This document shows positions 1 through 8,735 of a stretch of DNA of 13,474 bases, piece after piece. The stretch's first letter is position 1. Each line of letters opens with the position of its first letter. The notes below the pieces were generated by a model, which was not told where the DNA came from, searched no databases, and saw only the letters and a program-made list of their open reading frames with translations. The stretch comes from Nitrosomonadales bacterium (GTDB lineage Bacteria; Pseudomonadota; Gammaproteobacteria; Burkholderiales; Gallionellaceae). The position numbers and the translations under genes were made by a program. The stretch is taken from the NCBI GenBank assembly GCA_003235435.1, contig QJWF01000212.1, positions 1-13,474 on the forward strand. The letters run 5' to 3'.

Positions 1-528
1 ATTAACCTGCCCGAACACCCACAACATCAGTAATGCTAGCCCGAAATCCATCTGTTTGCCATGCTGGAACAGGTTGCTGCGCCAATGCGTCAGGCGATCA
101 AGCAACCATGGCCAGGAAGTGATACTCACTGCCAGCAGCGCGCCGACCAGCGTTCCGGCGCTGTTTGACAGCAAATCCATATTCGAACTGATGCGTGTCG
201 GCAGATACATTTGCAGATATTCCATGCTTGCCGACAATGACACCCCGGCCAGCAGTGCAACGATCACGCTAACTGCCGCATCAAACCGTGCACGCAAAGC
301 CATGCCAACCAGCAGGCCGAACGGCAGATATGACAGCAGATTCAGAACAGCGTCGAATGTGGTGTAGGTTAGCCGGAACGGCGCTTCCAGCATCTCGATG
401 AATCGCATACCTTGCGGGCGCCATCCGGAAAACGGCGACAGGCTCCCGTAAACGATGAACAGCGCGTAAACGGTTGCGAGCCAGGTACGCAACCGAGCAT
501 TGCTTCCTGTAATGAAGGGTCCAGCCAT
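1..528 (-). CDS. VanZ-like family membrane protein (partial, C-terminus off the window)
   Basis: The minus-strand frame from ATG at 528 stays open for 176 codons to the window edge. It shows hydrophobic segments at about residues 17-33, 59-78, 83-103, 118-137 and 162-176. The stretch at 101-131 has the VanZ-family signature: a membrane helix ending in M-E-Y-L-Q, then P-T-R-x-S-x-x-M-D-L-L-S-N-S-A-G-T-x-x-G. The family is named after the teicoplanin-resistance protein VanZ, but most chromosomal members have no known function, so no resistance role is implied. There is no Shine-Dalgarno sequence before this ATG. A possible promoter ends only about 12 bases upstream, so the mRNA may be nearly leaderless. 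Family membership is fairly sure, the function is unknown, and the true length cannot be seen. Confidence 0.8.
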   Translation of the reverse strand, partial: MAGPFITGSNARLRTWLATVYALFIVYGSLSPFSGWRPQGMRFIEMLEAPFRLTYTTFDAVLNLLSYLPFGLLVGMALRARFDAAVSVIVALLAGVSLSASMEYLQMYLPTRISSNMDLLSNSAGTLVGALLAVSITSWPWLLDRLTHWRSNLFQHGKQMDFGLALLMLWVFGQVN

Positions 529-539
529 TACAAATATCG

Positions 540-567
540 ATAGTGTTGAATTGGAAAAGTTGCACAA
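540..567 (-). promoter_or_regulatory. Possible sigma70 promoter for the VanZ-like gene
   Basis: Read on the minus strand, TTGTGC (567-562) and CACTAT (545-540) are separated by 16 bases. Transcription would begin near 533, about five bases before the ATG at 528. That fits the lack of a ribosome binding site but is inferred from hexamer matching alone. Confidence 0.35.
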
Positions 568-599
568 GTTTAACTCATACTCATGGAAGGACCGGGGAG

Positions 600-735
600 T
601 AATAGGTTAATCGCGGCGAACGCAATCCCGGGGGAGGAAACATGTCCCCTGTGCCAGCAGGCATGTTGCCCCACAAGGTGGCGCCGGTTTTCTATGGGCT
701 GAAGTTCATGGATATTCGTGAACGGTAGAGACAAA
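600..735 (+). ncRNA. Structured intergenic segment, candidate small RNA with 6S-like blocks
   Basis: The gap between the VanZ-like gene and rnpB is dense in hairpins. A 7-bp stem pairs 629-635 with 645-651 around a 9-base loop. Further stems are 651-655 with 660-664, CCAC-AAG-GTGG at 671-681, and an 8-bp stem within 704-723. Two blocks resemble the E. coli 6S RNA core in the same order: GTCCCCTGTGCC at 644-655 (E. coli GTCCCCTGAGCC) and CCACAAGGTGGCGC at 671-684 (E. coli has three extra bases in the loop). Against this, I could not find a convincing 5'/3' closing stem or the 3' strand of the 6S central bubble. An alternative is a 28-codon open frame at 642-728 after GGGGGAGG. Ends and strand are approximate. 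The rest of the gap (736-851) shows nothing beyond the rnpB promoter area. Confidence 0.3.
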
Positions 736-851
736 TTTTCATGCAGCTCGATTCGCAACCACGACATTCAGTTGCAGTGAAGACGAATACGCGAAGCGCG
801 TTATGTCGCAATTAAAGTCCGTGTTCCCGGACGATAGCCATGTTCCCGTGC

Positions 852-857
852 TAGACT
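852..857 (+). promoter_or_regulatory. Likely -10 box of the rnpB promoter
   Basis: TAGACT ends seven bases before the first base of the RNase P RNA, the expected distance for a sigma70 -10 element. No good -35 hexamer lies 16-18 bases upstream. A short direct repeat, TGTTCCCG, occurs at 822-829 and 841-848, flanking the -35 region. It is noted without an assigned role. Confidence 0.45.
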
Positions 858-864
858 CCACTGC

Positions 865-1213
865 GAAGCTGGCCAGACAGTCGCTGCGCACGCAAGTGCG
901 GAGAGGAAAGTCCGGGCTCCACAGAGCAGGATGCCGGTTAACGACCGGACACCGTGAGGTGATGAACAGTGCCACAGAAAACAAACTGCCTAAATCCCGC
1001 AAGGGGTCGGCGATGGTGAAACGGCGGGGTAAGAGCCCACCGCGTGCATGGTGACATGCACGGCACGGCAAACTCCATCCGGAGCAAGATCAAATAGGCA
1101 GACCATGGCGTTGCTCGCGTCGTCTGCGGGTAGATCGCTTGAGCGTCAGGCAACGAAACGCCTAGAGGAATGACTGTCCACGACAGAACCCGGCTTATCG
1201 GCCAGCTTCACCC
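865..1213 (+). ncRNA. rnpB: RNase P RNA (type A, M1-like)
   Basis: This is the catalytic RNA of ribonuclease P, which removes 5' leaders from pre-tRNAs together with the RnpA protein. It starts with GAAGCTGGCCAGACAGTCGC. The universally conserved blocks follow in order: GAGGAAAGTCCGGGCTCC near 902, ACAGAAAACAAACTGCC near 974, GGTAAGAGCCCACCGCG near 1027, GGCAAACTCC, CAAATAGG and GCTTGAG. It closes with AGAGGAATGACTGTCCACGA, ACAGAACCCGGCTTATCGG and CCAGCTTCACC. The 5' and 3' ends pair as in E. coli. At about 349 bases it is somewhat shorter than the 377-base E. coli RNA, the difference lying in peripheral helices. The ends are set by alignment to the known RNA and may be off by a few bases. 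Confidence 0.98.
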
Positions 1214-1251
1214 TGTTTGCCCAACAACATCCATACTCTCTGGAAAGCCAG

Positions 1252-1281
1252 AAAAAAGCCGGATATGACCCGGCTTTTTTT
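1252..1281. terminator. Bidirectional Rho-independent terminator
   Basis: GCCGG (1258-1262) and CCGGC (1270-1274) form a stem with a 7-base loop. It has six A upstream and seven T downstream, so A/T pairs extend the stem. On either strand it reads as a hairpin followed by U. It can therefore end rnpB from the left and protect against transcripts from the right. The beta-barrel gene ends at 1318 on the other strand and is placed to use it too. Confidence 0.9.
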
Positions 1282-1317
1282 CCGCTGCACGAACTTTCCA
1301 TGCTTGCGAACCAAGTA

Positions 1318-1821
1318 CTAGAAATGGTAATTGGCACCGATGGTCAATCCGCCGACGTTGTTGTAGCTCAGGTCGGTTGAAACTTCGGATGACACCGCAT
1401 ATTTGACTCCGAAAGTGACATACAGGCCGCCTGAATCGGCCGAAACAGGAGGCAGATTGGCAGGTCCGCTCAACGAACTGTTTAATGAAACCAGGCCCAC
1501 GCCAGCAAATGGCCTGATTTTGTTGTTCTGCTTGATCACGGAACCAAAGTCATAGATTCCCGCCGCTCCAAACCCGTTGTAGCTGAACTTGTAATTCCCG
1601 AATCCAGGATAGTTAAAAGTCTCCGAATAACCCTTCCAAAATACCTGGATTGAAACAGGTGCTTTGTTGACGTGGGAAGAAATGTCGAATTCTCCCTGAA
1701 GACCGATCACGCCACTTTGATCAAAACCATAATTGATACCGACGCTATTCTTTCTGTCAGCTGCAAACGCAGGCGCAGCTATGAAAATTGACATCAATGC
1801 AGCGACAAATAATCTTTTCAT
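1318..1821 (-). CDS. Small outer-membrane beta-barrel protein
   Basis: This 167-residue protein begins with a clear Sec signal peptide: a K-R start, a hydrophobic core, and A-P-A-F-A followed by A-D at residue 20/21. The mature part has alternating short hydrophobic/aromatic strands rich in G, Y, F, S and N. It ends in G-A-N-Y-H-F, with the terminal aromatic residue typical of proteins inserted by the BAM complex. At about 145 mature residues it fits an 8-stranded barrel of the OmpA/OmpW/OprF-like porin fold. The chosen ATG at 1821 has AAGGGGAA upstream at good spacing and gives the signal peptide directly. A longer frame to 1875 would bury the signal peptide. A good promoter (1881-1909) lies upstream, and the gene stands alone between two terminators or gaps. 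The substrate or role cannot be read from the sequence. Confidence 0.8.
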   Translation of the reverse strand: MKRLFVAALMSIFIAAPAFAADRKNSVGINYGFDQSGVIGLQGEFDISSHVNKAPVSIQVFWKGYSETFNYPGFGNYKFSYNGFGAAGIYDFGSVIKQNNKIRPFAGVGLVSLNSSLSGPANLPPVSADSGGLYVTFGVKYAVSSEVSTDLSYNNVGGLTIGANYHF

Positions 1822-1880
1822 GACCAATATTCCCCTTGAATGATAGAAGTGCAGCCGGATTGCAGCCAGCGGCAAAACTT

Positions 1881-1909
1881 ATCCTATCCAGCGGAATGAG
1901 ATGAATCAA
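1881..1909 (-). promoter_or_regulatory. Sigma70-type promoter of the beta-barrel gene
   Basis: On the minus strand TTGATT (1909-1904) and TAGGAT (1886-1881) are spaced by exactly 17 bases. Transcription would start near 1874, leaving about 53 bases of leader before the ATG at 1821. Confidence 0.65.
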
Positions 1910-2022
1910 GAGATTTATCGTCGAAGTTGTAAAAAAACGACATACCAACCGGACAACCTGAAATTGCTTTTTTATGGTGGGATGGCTGGCTGATTCACCA
2001 GTAGTCACGAACGGGTATTTCT

Positions 2023-3612
2023 TCAGTATCGTTTTTGCAGCCACTCTATAAGAGAATCCTGGGCTGCCTGGGATCGATAAGCATTCGGATGGTTGACAAG
2101 AAACACCACGACCCACTGTTTGCCACTGTGCGACTTCACATAGCCGGCGAGGGACTTAACGCCTTCCAGCATGCCGGTTTTGATATGCGCGTAACCCGAT
2201 ATCTCGTCATCCTTGAAACGTTTCTTCATCGTCCCATCCATGCCCAATATCGGCAGGGAGGCTTCCAGTTCGGCTGCATATCTGCTCCGTGAAGCATGCT
2301 GCAGCAATTCGGCAAGATGCTGCGCGCTGATACGCTCCTTGCGCGAAAGTCCAGCACCGTTTTCCAGCACCAGTTCCGGAAAGTCCATGTGTTCTCCTGA
2401 AAGCCATTTCTGCATGGCAGCGATGCTGCGCGGTATGCTTGCAGGGGAATTGTCAGCGCTCGTTGACGTACTCTCGAGTGATGGAACTTGGGGAACGTCG
2501 GTTGCGCCAAGCAAGTTCGCAGGATGTGCTTCCGTGGCCGCAGGCTCATCGGCATCATCCAGCAAGGCCTTCACGTCTTCCAATGACAAGAAGTCCTCTC
2601 CGGAATTTGCTTCTCCGGCACTGCCAGTTGCAGACTCAGCGGTCCCCAGTGTCAAAAACAATTGCCGCGCCATTATGTTGTTGCTGAATTTGTTTATGTC
2701 GCGTATGACTTCCGACAGCGGCGCCGACAAGTGCGTTGAAAACGGCTCCATTTCGACCGGTGCCCTGCCTTCACGCATTCCGCCTTGCAGCGTGCCCCCC
2801 ATCTCGTTCCATAATGCGGTGAATACAGCAAAGAAATAATCCCCATGGGGTAGCAACGAGAAATAGTCATCCACCTCTCCGCAATCGACAGGGATCGTAC
2901 CTTCCAGCACGATGCTATTTTCCTCCAGGTGGGCCGTGTAGTTATCACCACCGGAACATGGCCTTCGTGCGACGGTCGTAACGCGATTGCTGAGCATGTA
3001 TCCGGACAGGTCGGGTTCTAGAAACGCATTGGTGCTCGTGGCATTGGGAATCAGCCGCAAATGCATTGCATTGAAGTTAAGCAACAAAGCATCGGGGCCG
3101 ACGTTGTAAGCGCGGGTCGGATCGTTATCGAATTCAGCCGGATCGTGGTCTATGTTCCCGAAAAAGCTCCGGTCCAGCACCACATCTCCGCGAATATCTC
3201 GCAATCCGCGCTGACGCAACTCACGCAACCACAACCAGAATTGTTCGACAGTAAGTTTCGGATCCCCGTAGCCTTTGAAAATCAGGTTGCCTCGTAACAC
3301 GCCGTTCTCAAGTTCGCCGTCAAGGAAGGCCTCGGTTTTCCATCTATATGCCGGGCCGAGCATCTCCAGGGAAGCGAGAGTTGTGAGCAACTTCATCGTG
3401 GAGGCCGGATTCATCGGCAGTTCGGCATTCCGGCTGAGCAGCTGTGAATCATTATCCCGTTGTTGGACCACGATCCCCACGCTGGACAGAGGAATGTTGG
3501 CGCGCCTGAGCTCTTCGCGAACCGAATCGGGCAGGGAAACAGCAACGGCTTGCCGGATCAGGCAAAGCGAAACCAGCAATGCGGCAATGAGAAGTTTCAT
3601 CCGGCCCGTCAT
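2023..3612 (-). CDS. dacB: PBP4-type D-alanyl-D-alanine carboxypeptidase/endopeptidase (S13 family)
   Basis: This is a periplasmic low-molecular-mass penicillin-binding protein that trims peptidoglycan stem peptides and cuts cross-links. The 529 residues begin with a signal peptide (about 1-24, ending Q-A-V-A). The catalytic set is complete: S-T-M-K at 71-74 (nucleophile S71), S-N-N at 310-312 and K-T-G at 478-480, with G-A-G-L-S-R around 419-424 as in PBP4. Residues about 322-396 are an acidic, S/T/A/P-rich insertion between the SxN and KTG boxes, where E. coli PBP4 has only a short linker. The start at 3612 has GGAA eight bases upstream. An in-frame ATG at 3600 would also leave a signal peptide. 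The gene follows bioA by 65 bases on the same strand, so the two are probably cotranscribed. No clear terminator follows the stop. Confidence 0.93.
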   Translation of the reverse strand: MTGRMKLLIAALLVSLCLIRQAVAVSLPDSVREELRRANIPLSSVGIVVQQRDNDSQLLSRNAELPMNPASTMKLLTTLASLEMLGPAYRWKTEAFLDGELENGVLRGNLIFKGYGDPKLTVEQFWLWLRELRQRGLRDIRGDVVLDRSFFGNIDHDPAEFDNDPTRAYNVGPDALLLNFNAMHLRLIPNATSTNAFLEPDLSGYMLSNRVTTVARRPCSGGDNYTAHLEENSIVLEGTIPVDCGEVDDYFSLLPHGDYFFAVFTALWNEMGGTLQGGMREGRAPVEMEPFSTHLSAPLSEVIRDINKFSNNIMARQLFLTLGTAESATGSAGEANSGEDFLSLEDVKALLDDADEPAATEAHPANLLGATDVPQVPSLESTSTSADNSPASIPRSIAAMQKWLSGEHMDFPELVLENGAGLSRKERISAQHLAELLQHASRSRYAAELEASLPILGMDGTMKKRFKDDEISGYAHIKTGMLEGVKSLAGYVKSHSGKQWVVVFLVNHPNAYRSQAAQDSLIEWLQKRY

Positions 3613-3677
3613 CTGAACAATTCCATCATTACTCCGATGCTCCGCTATTGGAACGCGTGGAAACATATCCTCCGCAA

Positions 3678-5057
3678 TCAGGCATTCCACTTTTCCGATA
3701 GTTCTATGACTGCCAGCGTGCGGTTCACCAGCATCCCCATTTCCTCTCTGCCGATGACATAGGGCGGCATGAAATATACCGTATTGCCGATCGGGCGCAA
3801 CAGCAATCCCTTTTCCAGGGCGGCCGCGAAACAGCGCAGGGCGAAATCCCGGCACTGAGTATCAACATCGAACGCCCAGATCATGCCGGTATTGCGCCAG
3901 TTGCAAACCGAGCTATGGTTCCTCAACGGGCGTACAATCTCATTCATATGCGCGGCTCTTTCCAGGTTCACGGCCAGCACCCGATCCTGCGCAAATATAT
4001 CCAGCGCGGCCAGCGCGGCGCTGCATGCCAGCGGATTGCCGGTATAGGAATGCGAATGCAGGAATCCGCGTGCAGTTTCGTCAGCGTAAAACGACTGGTA
4101 AATCTCGTCGCGGGTCATCACTACGGACAACGGCAGATAACCGCCGGTTATGCCTTTTGAAAGACACAGAAAATCCGGCGTTATCCCGTGCTCCGCTCCT
4201 GCCGGATTCGCTGGTGCCTGCTCGCAGGCGAACATCGTGCCGGTCCTTCCCATTCCGACGGCAATCTCGTCGGCGATCAAGTGGACCTCGTATTCCGAGC
4301 AAAGCTGGCGCGCGCGCCGCAGATAGATCGGGTGGTACATCGCCATTCCCGCAGCGCCTTGTACCAGCGGTTCGATGATGAATGCAGCAAGTTTGGAATG
4401 ATGCCGCTGCAGATGCCGTTCCAGAGCTTCGGCACAGCGCAGTGCATACGACTCCGCGCTTTCCCCGGCGTCGGCATTGCGCCAGTCCGGGCTGGCCACG
4501 GTGGCATGCTCGCGGATCAGCGCACCATAGGCGTCCTTAAACAGCGCGACATCCGTGACAGACAACGCCCCCGTCGTCTCGCCGTGATAGCTGTTTTCCA
4601 GGCTGATGAACTGGGACTTGTCCGGTTTTCCGCTGTTAAGCCAGTAATGCGCGCTCATCTTCAGCGCGATCTCGATGGCAGAAGCGCCATCTGATGCATA
4701 GAAGCAATGCCCCAGGCCTTTGGGTGCAAGCGCTCTCAACCGCTCGGAAAGCAATACCACCGGTTCGTGGGTGAAACCCGCCAGCATCACATGCTCGAGT
4801 TTTTCAAGCTGATCTCGCAACGCTGCATTGATGTGCGGATTGCAGTGGCCGAAGAGGTTTACCCACCAGGAGCTCACCGCGTCCAGATATCCTTTTCCCT
4901 CGTTGTCATACAGCCATACGCCTGAACCGCGAGTTACCGGAAGCAACGGGAAATGCTCGTAACGCTTCATTTGCGAGCAAGGATGCCAAACCGCAGACAT
5001 ACTGCGTGCGACCAGTTCCGCATTGGTTTTATCGAGATCGGGCATAGATAGAATCAT
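3678..5057 (-). CDS. bioA: Adenosylmethionine-8-amino-7-oxononanoate aminotransferase (DAPA synthase)
   Basis: This PLP enzyme uses S-adenosylmethionine to transaminate 7-keto-8-aminopelargonate (KAPA) to 7,8-diaminopelargonate (DAPA), a late step of biotin synthesis in the cytosol. The 459-residue class III aminotransferase has the BioA-specific V-S-S-W-W at 61-65, G-A-S-A-I-E near 124-129 and S-Y-H-G-E-T near 156-161. The cofactor aspartate lies in A-D-E-I-A (D263) and the Schiff-base lysine in L-S-K-G-I-T-G-G (K301). R-P-I-G-N-T near the C-terminus matches the substrate-side arginine region. The start at 5057 lacks a clear Shine-Dalgarno sequence, and ATG at 5045 is an alternative four codons in. 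No other bio gene is in the window, so the pathway is split. dacB follows 65 bases downstream. No BirA- or BioR-like operator was recognised. Confidence 0.95.
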   Translation of the reverse strand: MILSMPDLDKTNAELVARSMSAVWHPCSQMKRYEHFPLLPVTRGSGVWLYDNEGKGYLDAVSSWWVNLFGHCNPHINAALRDQLEKLEHVMLAGFTHEPVVLLSERLRALAPKGLGHCFYASDGASAIEIALKMSAHYWLNSGKPDKSQFISLENSYHGETTGALSVTDVALFKDAYGALIREHATVASPDWRNADAGESAESYALRCAEALERHLQRHHSKLAAFIIEPLVQGAAGMAMYHPIYLRRARQLCSEYEVHLIADEIAVGMGRTGTMFACEQAPANPAGAEHGITPDFLCLSKGITGGYLPLSVVMTRDEIYQSFYADETARGFLHSHSYTGNPLACSAALAALDIFAQDRVLAVNLERAAHMNEIVRPLRNHSSVCNWRNTGMIWAFDVDTQCRDFALRCFAAALEKGLLLRPIGNTVYFMPPYVIGREEMGMLVNRTLAVIELSEKWNA

Positions 5058-5085
5058 AACGGGTTTTAAGGCGAGCCTTCAGCAG

Positions 5086-5113
5086 ATTATCGATATCTCC
5101 ATCGCCTTTTCAA
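5086..5113 (-). promoter_or_regulatory. Possible promoter of bioA-dacB
   Basis: On the minus strand TTGAAA (5113-5108) and GATAAT (5091-5086) are 16 bases apart, about 28 bases before the bioA ATG. The spacing is good and both hexamers are near consensus. The small palindrome TATCGATA (5088-5095) overlaps the -10 box. Confidence 0.45.
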
Positions 5114-5215
5114 GATTTTCTCATGTGTAGTCAATCCGTTTGCCGATTGATTCTGCGTGTCGTTATCCCGCGACACATAAGTTCATGCAGCAACGCGATG
5201 ATCCGGTGATTCTTT

Positions 5216-5246
5216 AAAGTAAAAACCTTTGCGGATGATTTACTTT
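5216..5246. repeat. Inverted repeat between bioA and the flavin gene
   Basis: AAAGTAAA (5216-5223) and TTTACTTT (5239-5246) are perfect 8-base inverted arms with a 15-base gap, in the roughly 295-base divergent region 5058-5352. It could be an operator or a hairpin in a transcript toward the flavin gene, but it lacks a terminator T-run. Elsewhere in this gap I see the bioA promoter candidate, a GCCA-TTTG-TGGC hairpin near 5262-5273, and a weak TTCATC-17-AATAAT pair for the plus-strand gene. Confidence 0.35.
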
Positions 5247-5352
5247 GCTTTGAGGATTGCGCCATTTGTGGCATCCTTCATCCCCTGCATATGTGCACAA
5301 ATAATTATATTGCCTCTTGTTGAATGACAGCGGCAACGGAAGGATGGTAGTA

Positions 5353-6594
5353 ATGAAGCGTGTTGATGATTTCCGCCTGCGCTTTGGCAAGCGCGAGATA
5401 GTACCGATCGTAATAGGCGGAATGGGCGTGGATATCTCCAGTCGAGAACTGGCTCTGGAGGCCGCCCGGCTCGGCGGGATCGGCCATATATCCGATGCGA
5501 TGCTGCCTACCGTGACGGATCGCCTCGACAAGACGAAATTCGTCAGCACCAAACAAAAGCAATACAAGCTCAATGTCGAGAAGACCGACAAGTCGATCGT
5601 GAAGTTCGATCTGGCGCAAGTGGCCGAATCGACACGCCTGCATGTCAGCAAGACCATGGAAGCCAAGCGCGGCGACGGCATGATCTTCGTCAATTGCATG
5701 GAAAAGCTGACCATGAACGCACCGCGCGAGACATTAAAGATTAGGTTGTGCGGCGCGCTGGATGCGGGGATAGACGGCATCACGTTAAGTGCGGGTTTGC
5801 ATCTCGGATCATTCTCCCTGATGGAAGACAATCCGCGTTTCCGAGATGCCCAGCTGGGCATCATCGTTTCCTCGCTGCGTGCTTTGCAGTTGTTCCTGCG
5901 CAAGAATGCCAGGCTCGATCGCCTTCCCGACTTCATCGTGGTGGAAGGGCCCTTGGCTGGAGGCCATCTGGGATTCGGGATGGATTGGGCGCAATATGAT
6001 TTGCGCACCATCGTCTCCGAAATACAGCAGCATCTCAAGGACGAACAGCTCAATATCCCGGTGATACCAGCCGGCGGGATATTCACCGGCAGCGACGCAG
6101 TAAGCTATCTGGAGACCGGCTCTGCGGCGGTACAGGTCGCGACGCGTTTTACCGTTGCGAAGGAATGTGGTATTCCCGAGAAAGTCCAGCAGGAATACTT
6201 CAAGGCGAACGAGGATGATATCGAGGTGAACATGATATCGCCGACCGGTTATCCGATGCGCATGATCAAGGGCAGTCCCGCTATCGGCGCAGGCATTCGA
6301 CCCAACTGCGAGGCATTCGGTTACCTACTGGACGCGAATGGCCATTGCGACTACATCGATGCCTACAACCGGGAGGTGGCGTTGCATCCCGATGCGAAGA
6401 AGATATCCGTCAGGGACAAGACCTGTCTATGCACCCACATGCGCAACTACGACTGCTGGACCTGCGGGCATTACGCCTATCGCCTCAAGGACACGACCCA
6501 TCGAAACCCCGATGGCACCTACCAGCTTCTGACCGCCGAGCATATATTCAGGGATTATCAGTTCAGTACCGATAACAGAATCGCCCTCCCGTAA
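5353..6594 (+). CDS. Nitronate monooxygenase-like FMN-dependent protein
   Basis: This 413-residue TIM-barrel flavoprotein belongs to the nitronate monooxygenase/2-nitropropane dioxygenase family. Members oxidise alkyl nitronates with O2, or serve as enoyl-type flavin oxidoreductases. Visible marks are I-G-G-M-G at 21-25, E-G-P-L-A-G-G-H-L-G-F at 198-208 (H205 matches the family's active-site histidine), and the FMN phosphate region P-A-G-G-I-F-T-G-S-D-A at 239-249, followed by A-A-V-Q-V-A-T-R-F. Residues about 52-110 hold a charged lysine-rich segment before V-N-C. The C-terminus is cysteine-rich: C319, C332, then C358-x-C360-x7-C368-x2-C371. ATG at 5353 was chosen because GGAAGGA lies about eight bases upstream; in-frame ATGs at 5317 and 5344 are worse placed. 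It stands alone, divergent to bioA. The fold is sure, the true substrate is not. Confidence 0.85.
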   Translation: MKRVDDFRLRFGKREIVPIVIGGMGVDISSRELALEAARLGGIGHISDAMLPTVTDRLDKTKFVSTKQKQYKLNVEKTDKSIVKFDLAQVAESTRLHVSKTMEAKRGDGMIFVNCMEKLTMNAPRETLKIRLCGALDAGIDGITLSAGLHLGSFSLMEDNPRFRDAQLGIIVSSLRALQLFLRKNARLDRLPDFIVVEGPLAGGHLGFGMDWAQYDLRTIVSEIQQHLKDEQLNIPVIPAGGIFTGSDAVSYLETGSAAVQVATRFTVAKECGIPEKVQQEYFKANEDDIEVNMISPTGYPMRMIKGSPAIGAGIRPNCEAFGYLLDANGHCDYIDAYNREVALHPDAKKISVRDKTCLCTHMRNYDCWTCGHYAYRLKDTTHRNPDGTYQLLTAEHIFRDYQFSTDNRIALP

Positions 6595-6620
6595 CTCACC
6601 AAAAATAATCTTGCCCTGCC

Positions 6621-6650
6621 CTTGAAATCCGGCAGGTACACCCCACTATT
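6621..6650 (+). promoter_or_regulatory. groESL promoter with sigma32-like and overlapping sigma70-like elements
   Basis: CTTGAAA (6621-6627), then 13 bases, then CCCCACTAT (6641-6649) closely follows the heat-shock sigma32 pattern CTTGAAA-N-CCCCATnT. The same DNA also reads as TTGAAA with CACTAT or ACTATT 16-17 bases away, a usable sigma70 promoter. The predicted start falls inside the adjoining CIRCE element. Confidence 0.75.
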
Positions 6651-6675
6651 GGCACTCGCAGGCAGAGAGTGCTAA
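6649..6675. promoter_or_regulatory. CIRCE operator (HrcA binding site)
   Basis: TTGGCACTC and GAGTGCTAA are separated by exactly nine bases, differing from the CIRCE consensus (TTAGCACTC-N9-GAGTGCTAA) at one position. HrcA binds this inverted repeat and represses chaperonin genes until stress. It overlaps the predicted start and 5' leader, 47 bases before the groES ATG. hrcA is not in the window. Confidence 0.97.
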
Positions 6676-6722
6676 ACTTCGCCTCCGCAATTTTTTAACC
6701 CCTTGTTTTAGGAGACATCAGT

Positions 6723-8685
<1,963 letters not shown>

Positions 8686-8711
8686 CAGCTATCTGTATCG
8701 CATTAGTCCTG

Positions 8712-8735
8712 CAAACCCCGCTTCGGCGGGGTTTG
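8712..8735 (+). terminator. Rho-independent terminator of groESL
   Basis: CAAACCCCGC (8712-8721) and GCGGGGTTTG (8726-8735) form a perfect 10-bp stem closed by a TTCG tetraloop, an especially stable hairpin. The T-run after it is short, but the T residues in the 3' arm help. The 3' arm overlaps the -35 box of the tRNA-Phe promoter. Confidence 0.9.

Noticed and set aside
281..565. A 94-codon minus-strand open frame starting at 565
   Set aside because: It overlaps the VanZ-like reading in another frame, which has the membrane helices and family motif. This one has neither.
803..1054. Open frames on both strands across rnpB
   Set aside because: The sequence is the RNase P RNA. These frames have no coding signature and sit in structured RNA.
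1950..2022. A terminator after dacB
   Set aside because: A short CTGGT/GCCAG stem exists in the minus-strand reading, but no T-run follows it, so termination there cannot be supported.
2213..2839. A 208-codon plus-strand open frame inside dacB
   Set aside because: It is antisense to dacB, whose catalytic motifs are all present, and the translation is low-complexity serine/alanine.
5058..5130. A biotin regulator operator before bioA
   Set aside because: No match to BirA- or BioR-type palindromes was recognised. Only the small TATCGATA palindrome is present, which is too short to support the claim.
5214..6086. A 290-codon open frame on the minus strand over the nitronate monooxygenase-like gene
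   Set aside because: The opposite strand encodes a clear FMN family protein with a good ribosome site. The antisense translation is serine/arginine-rich and has no family features.
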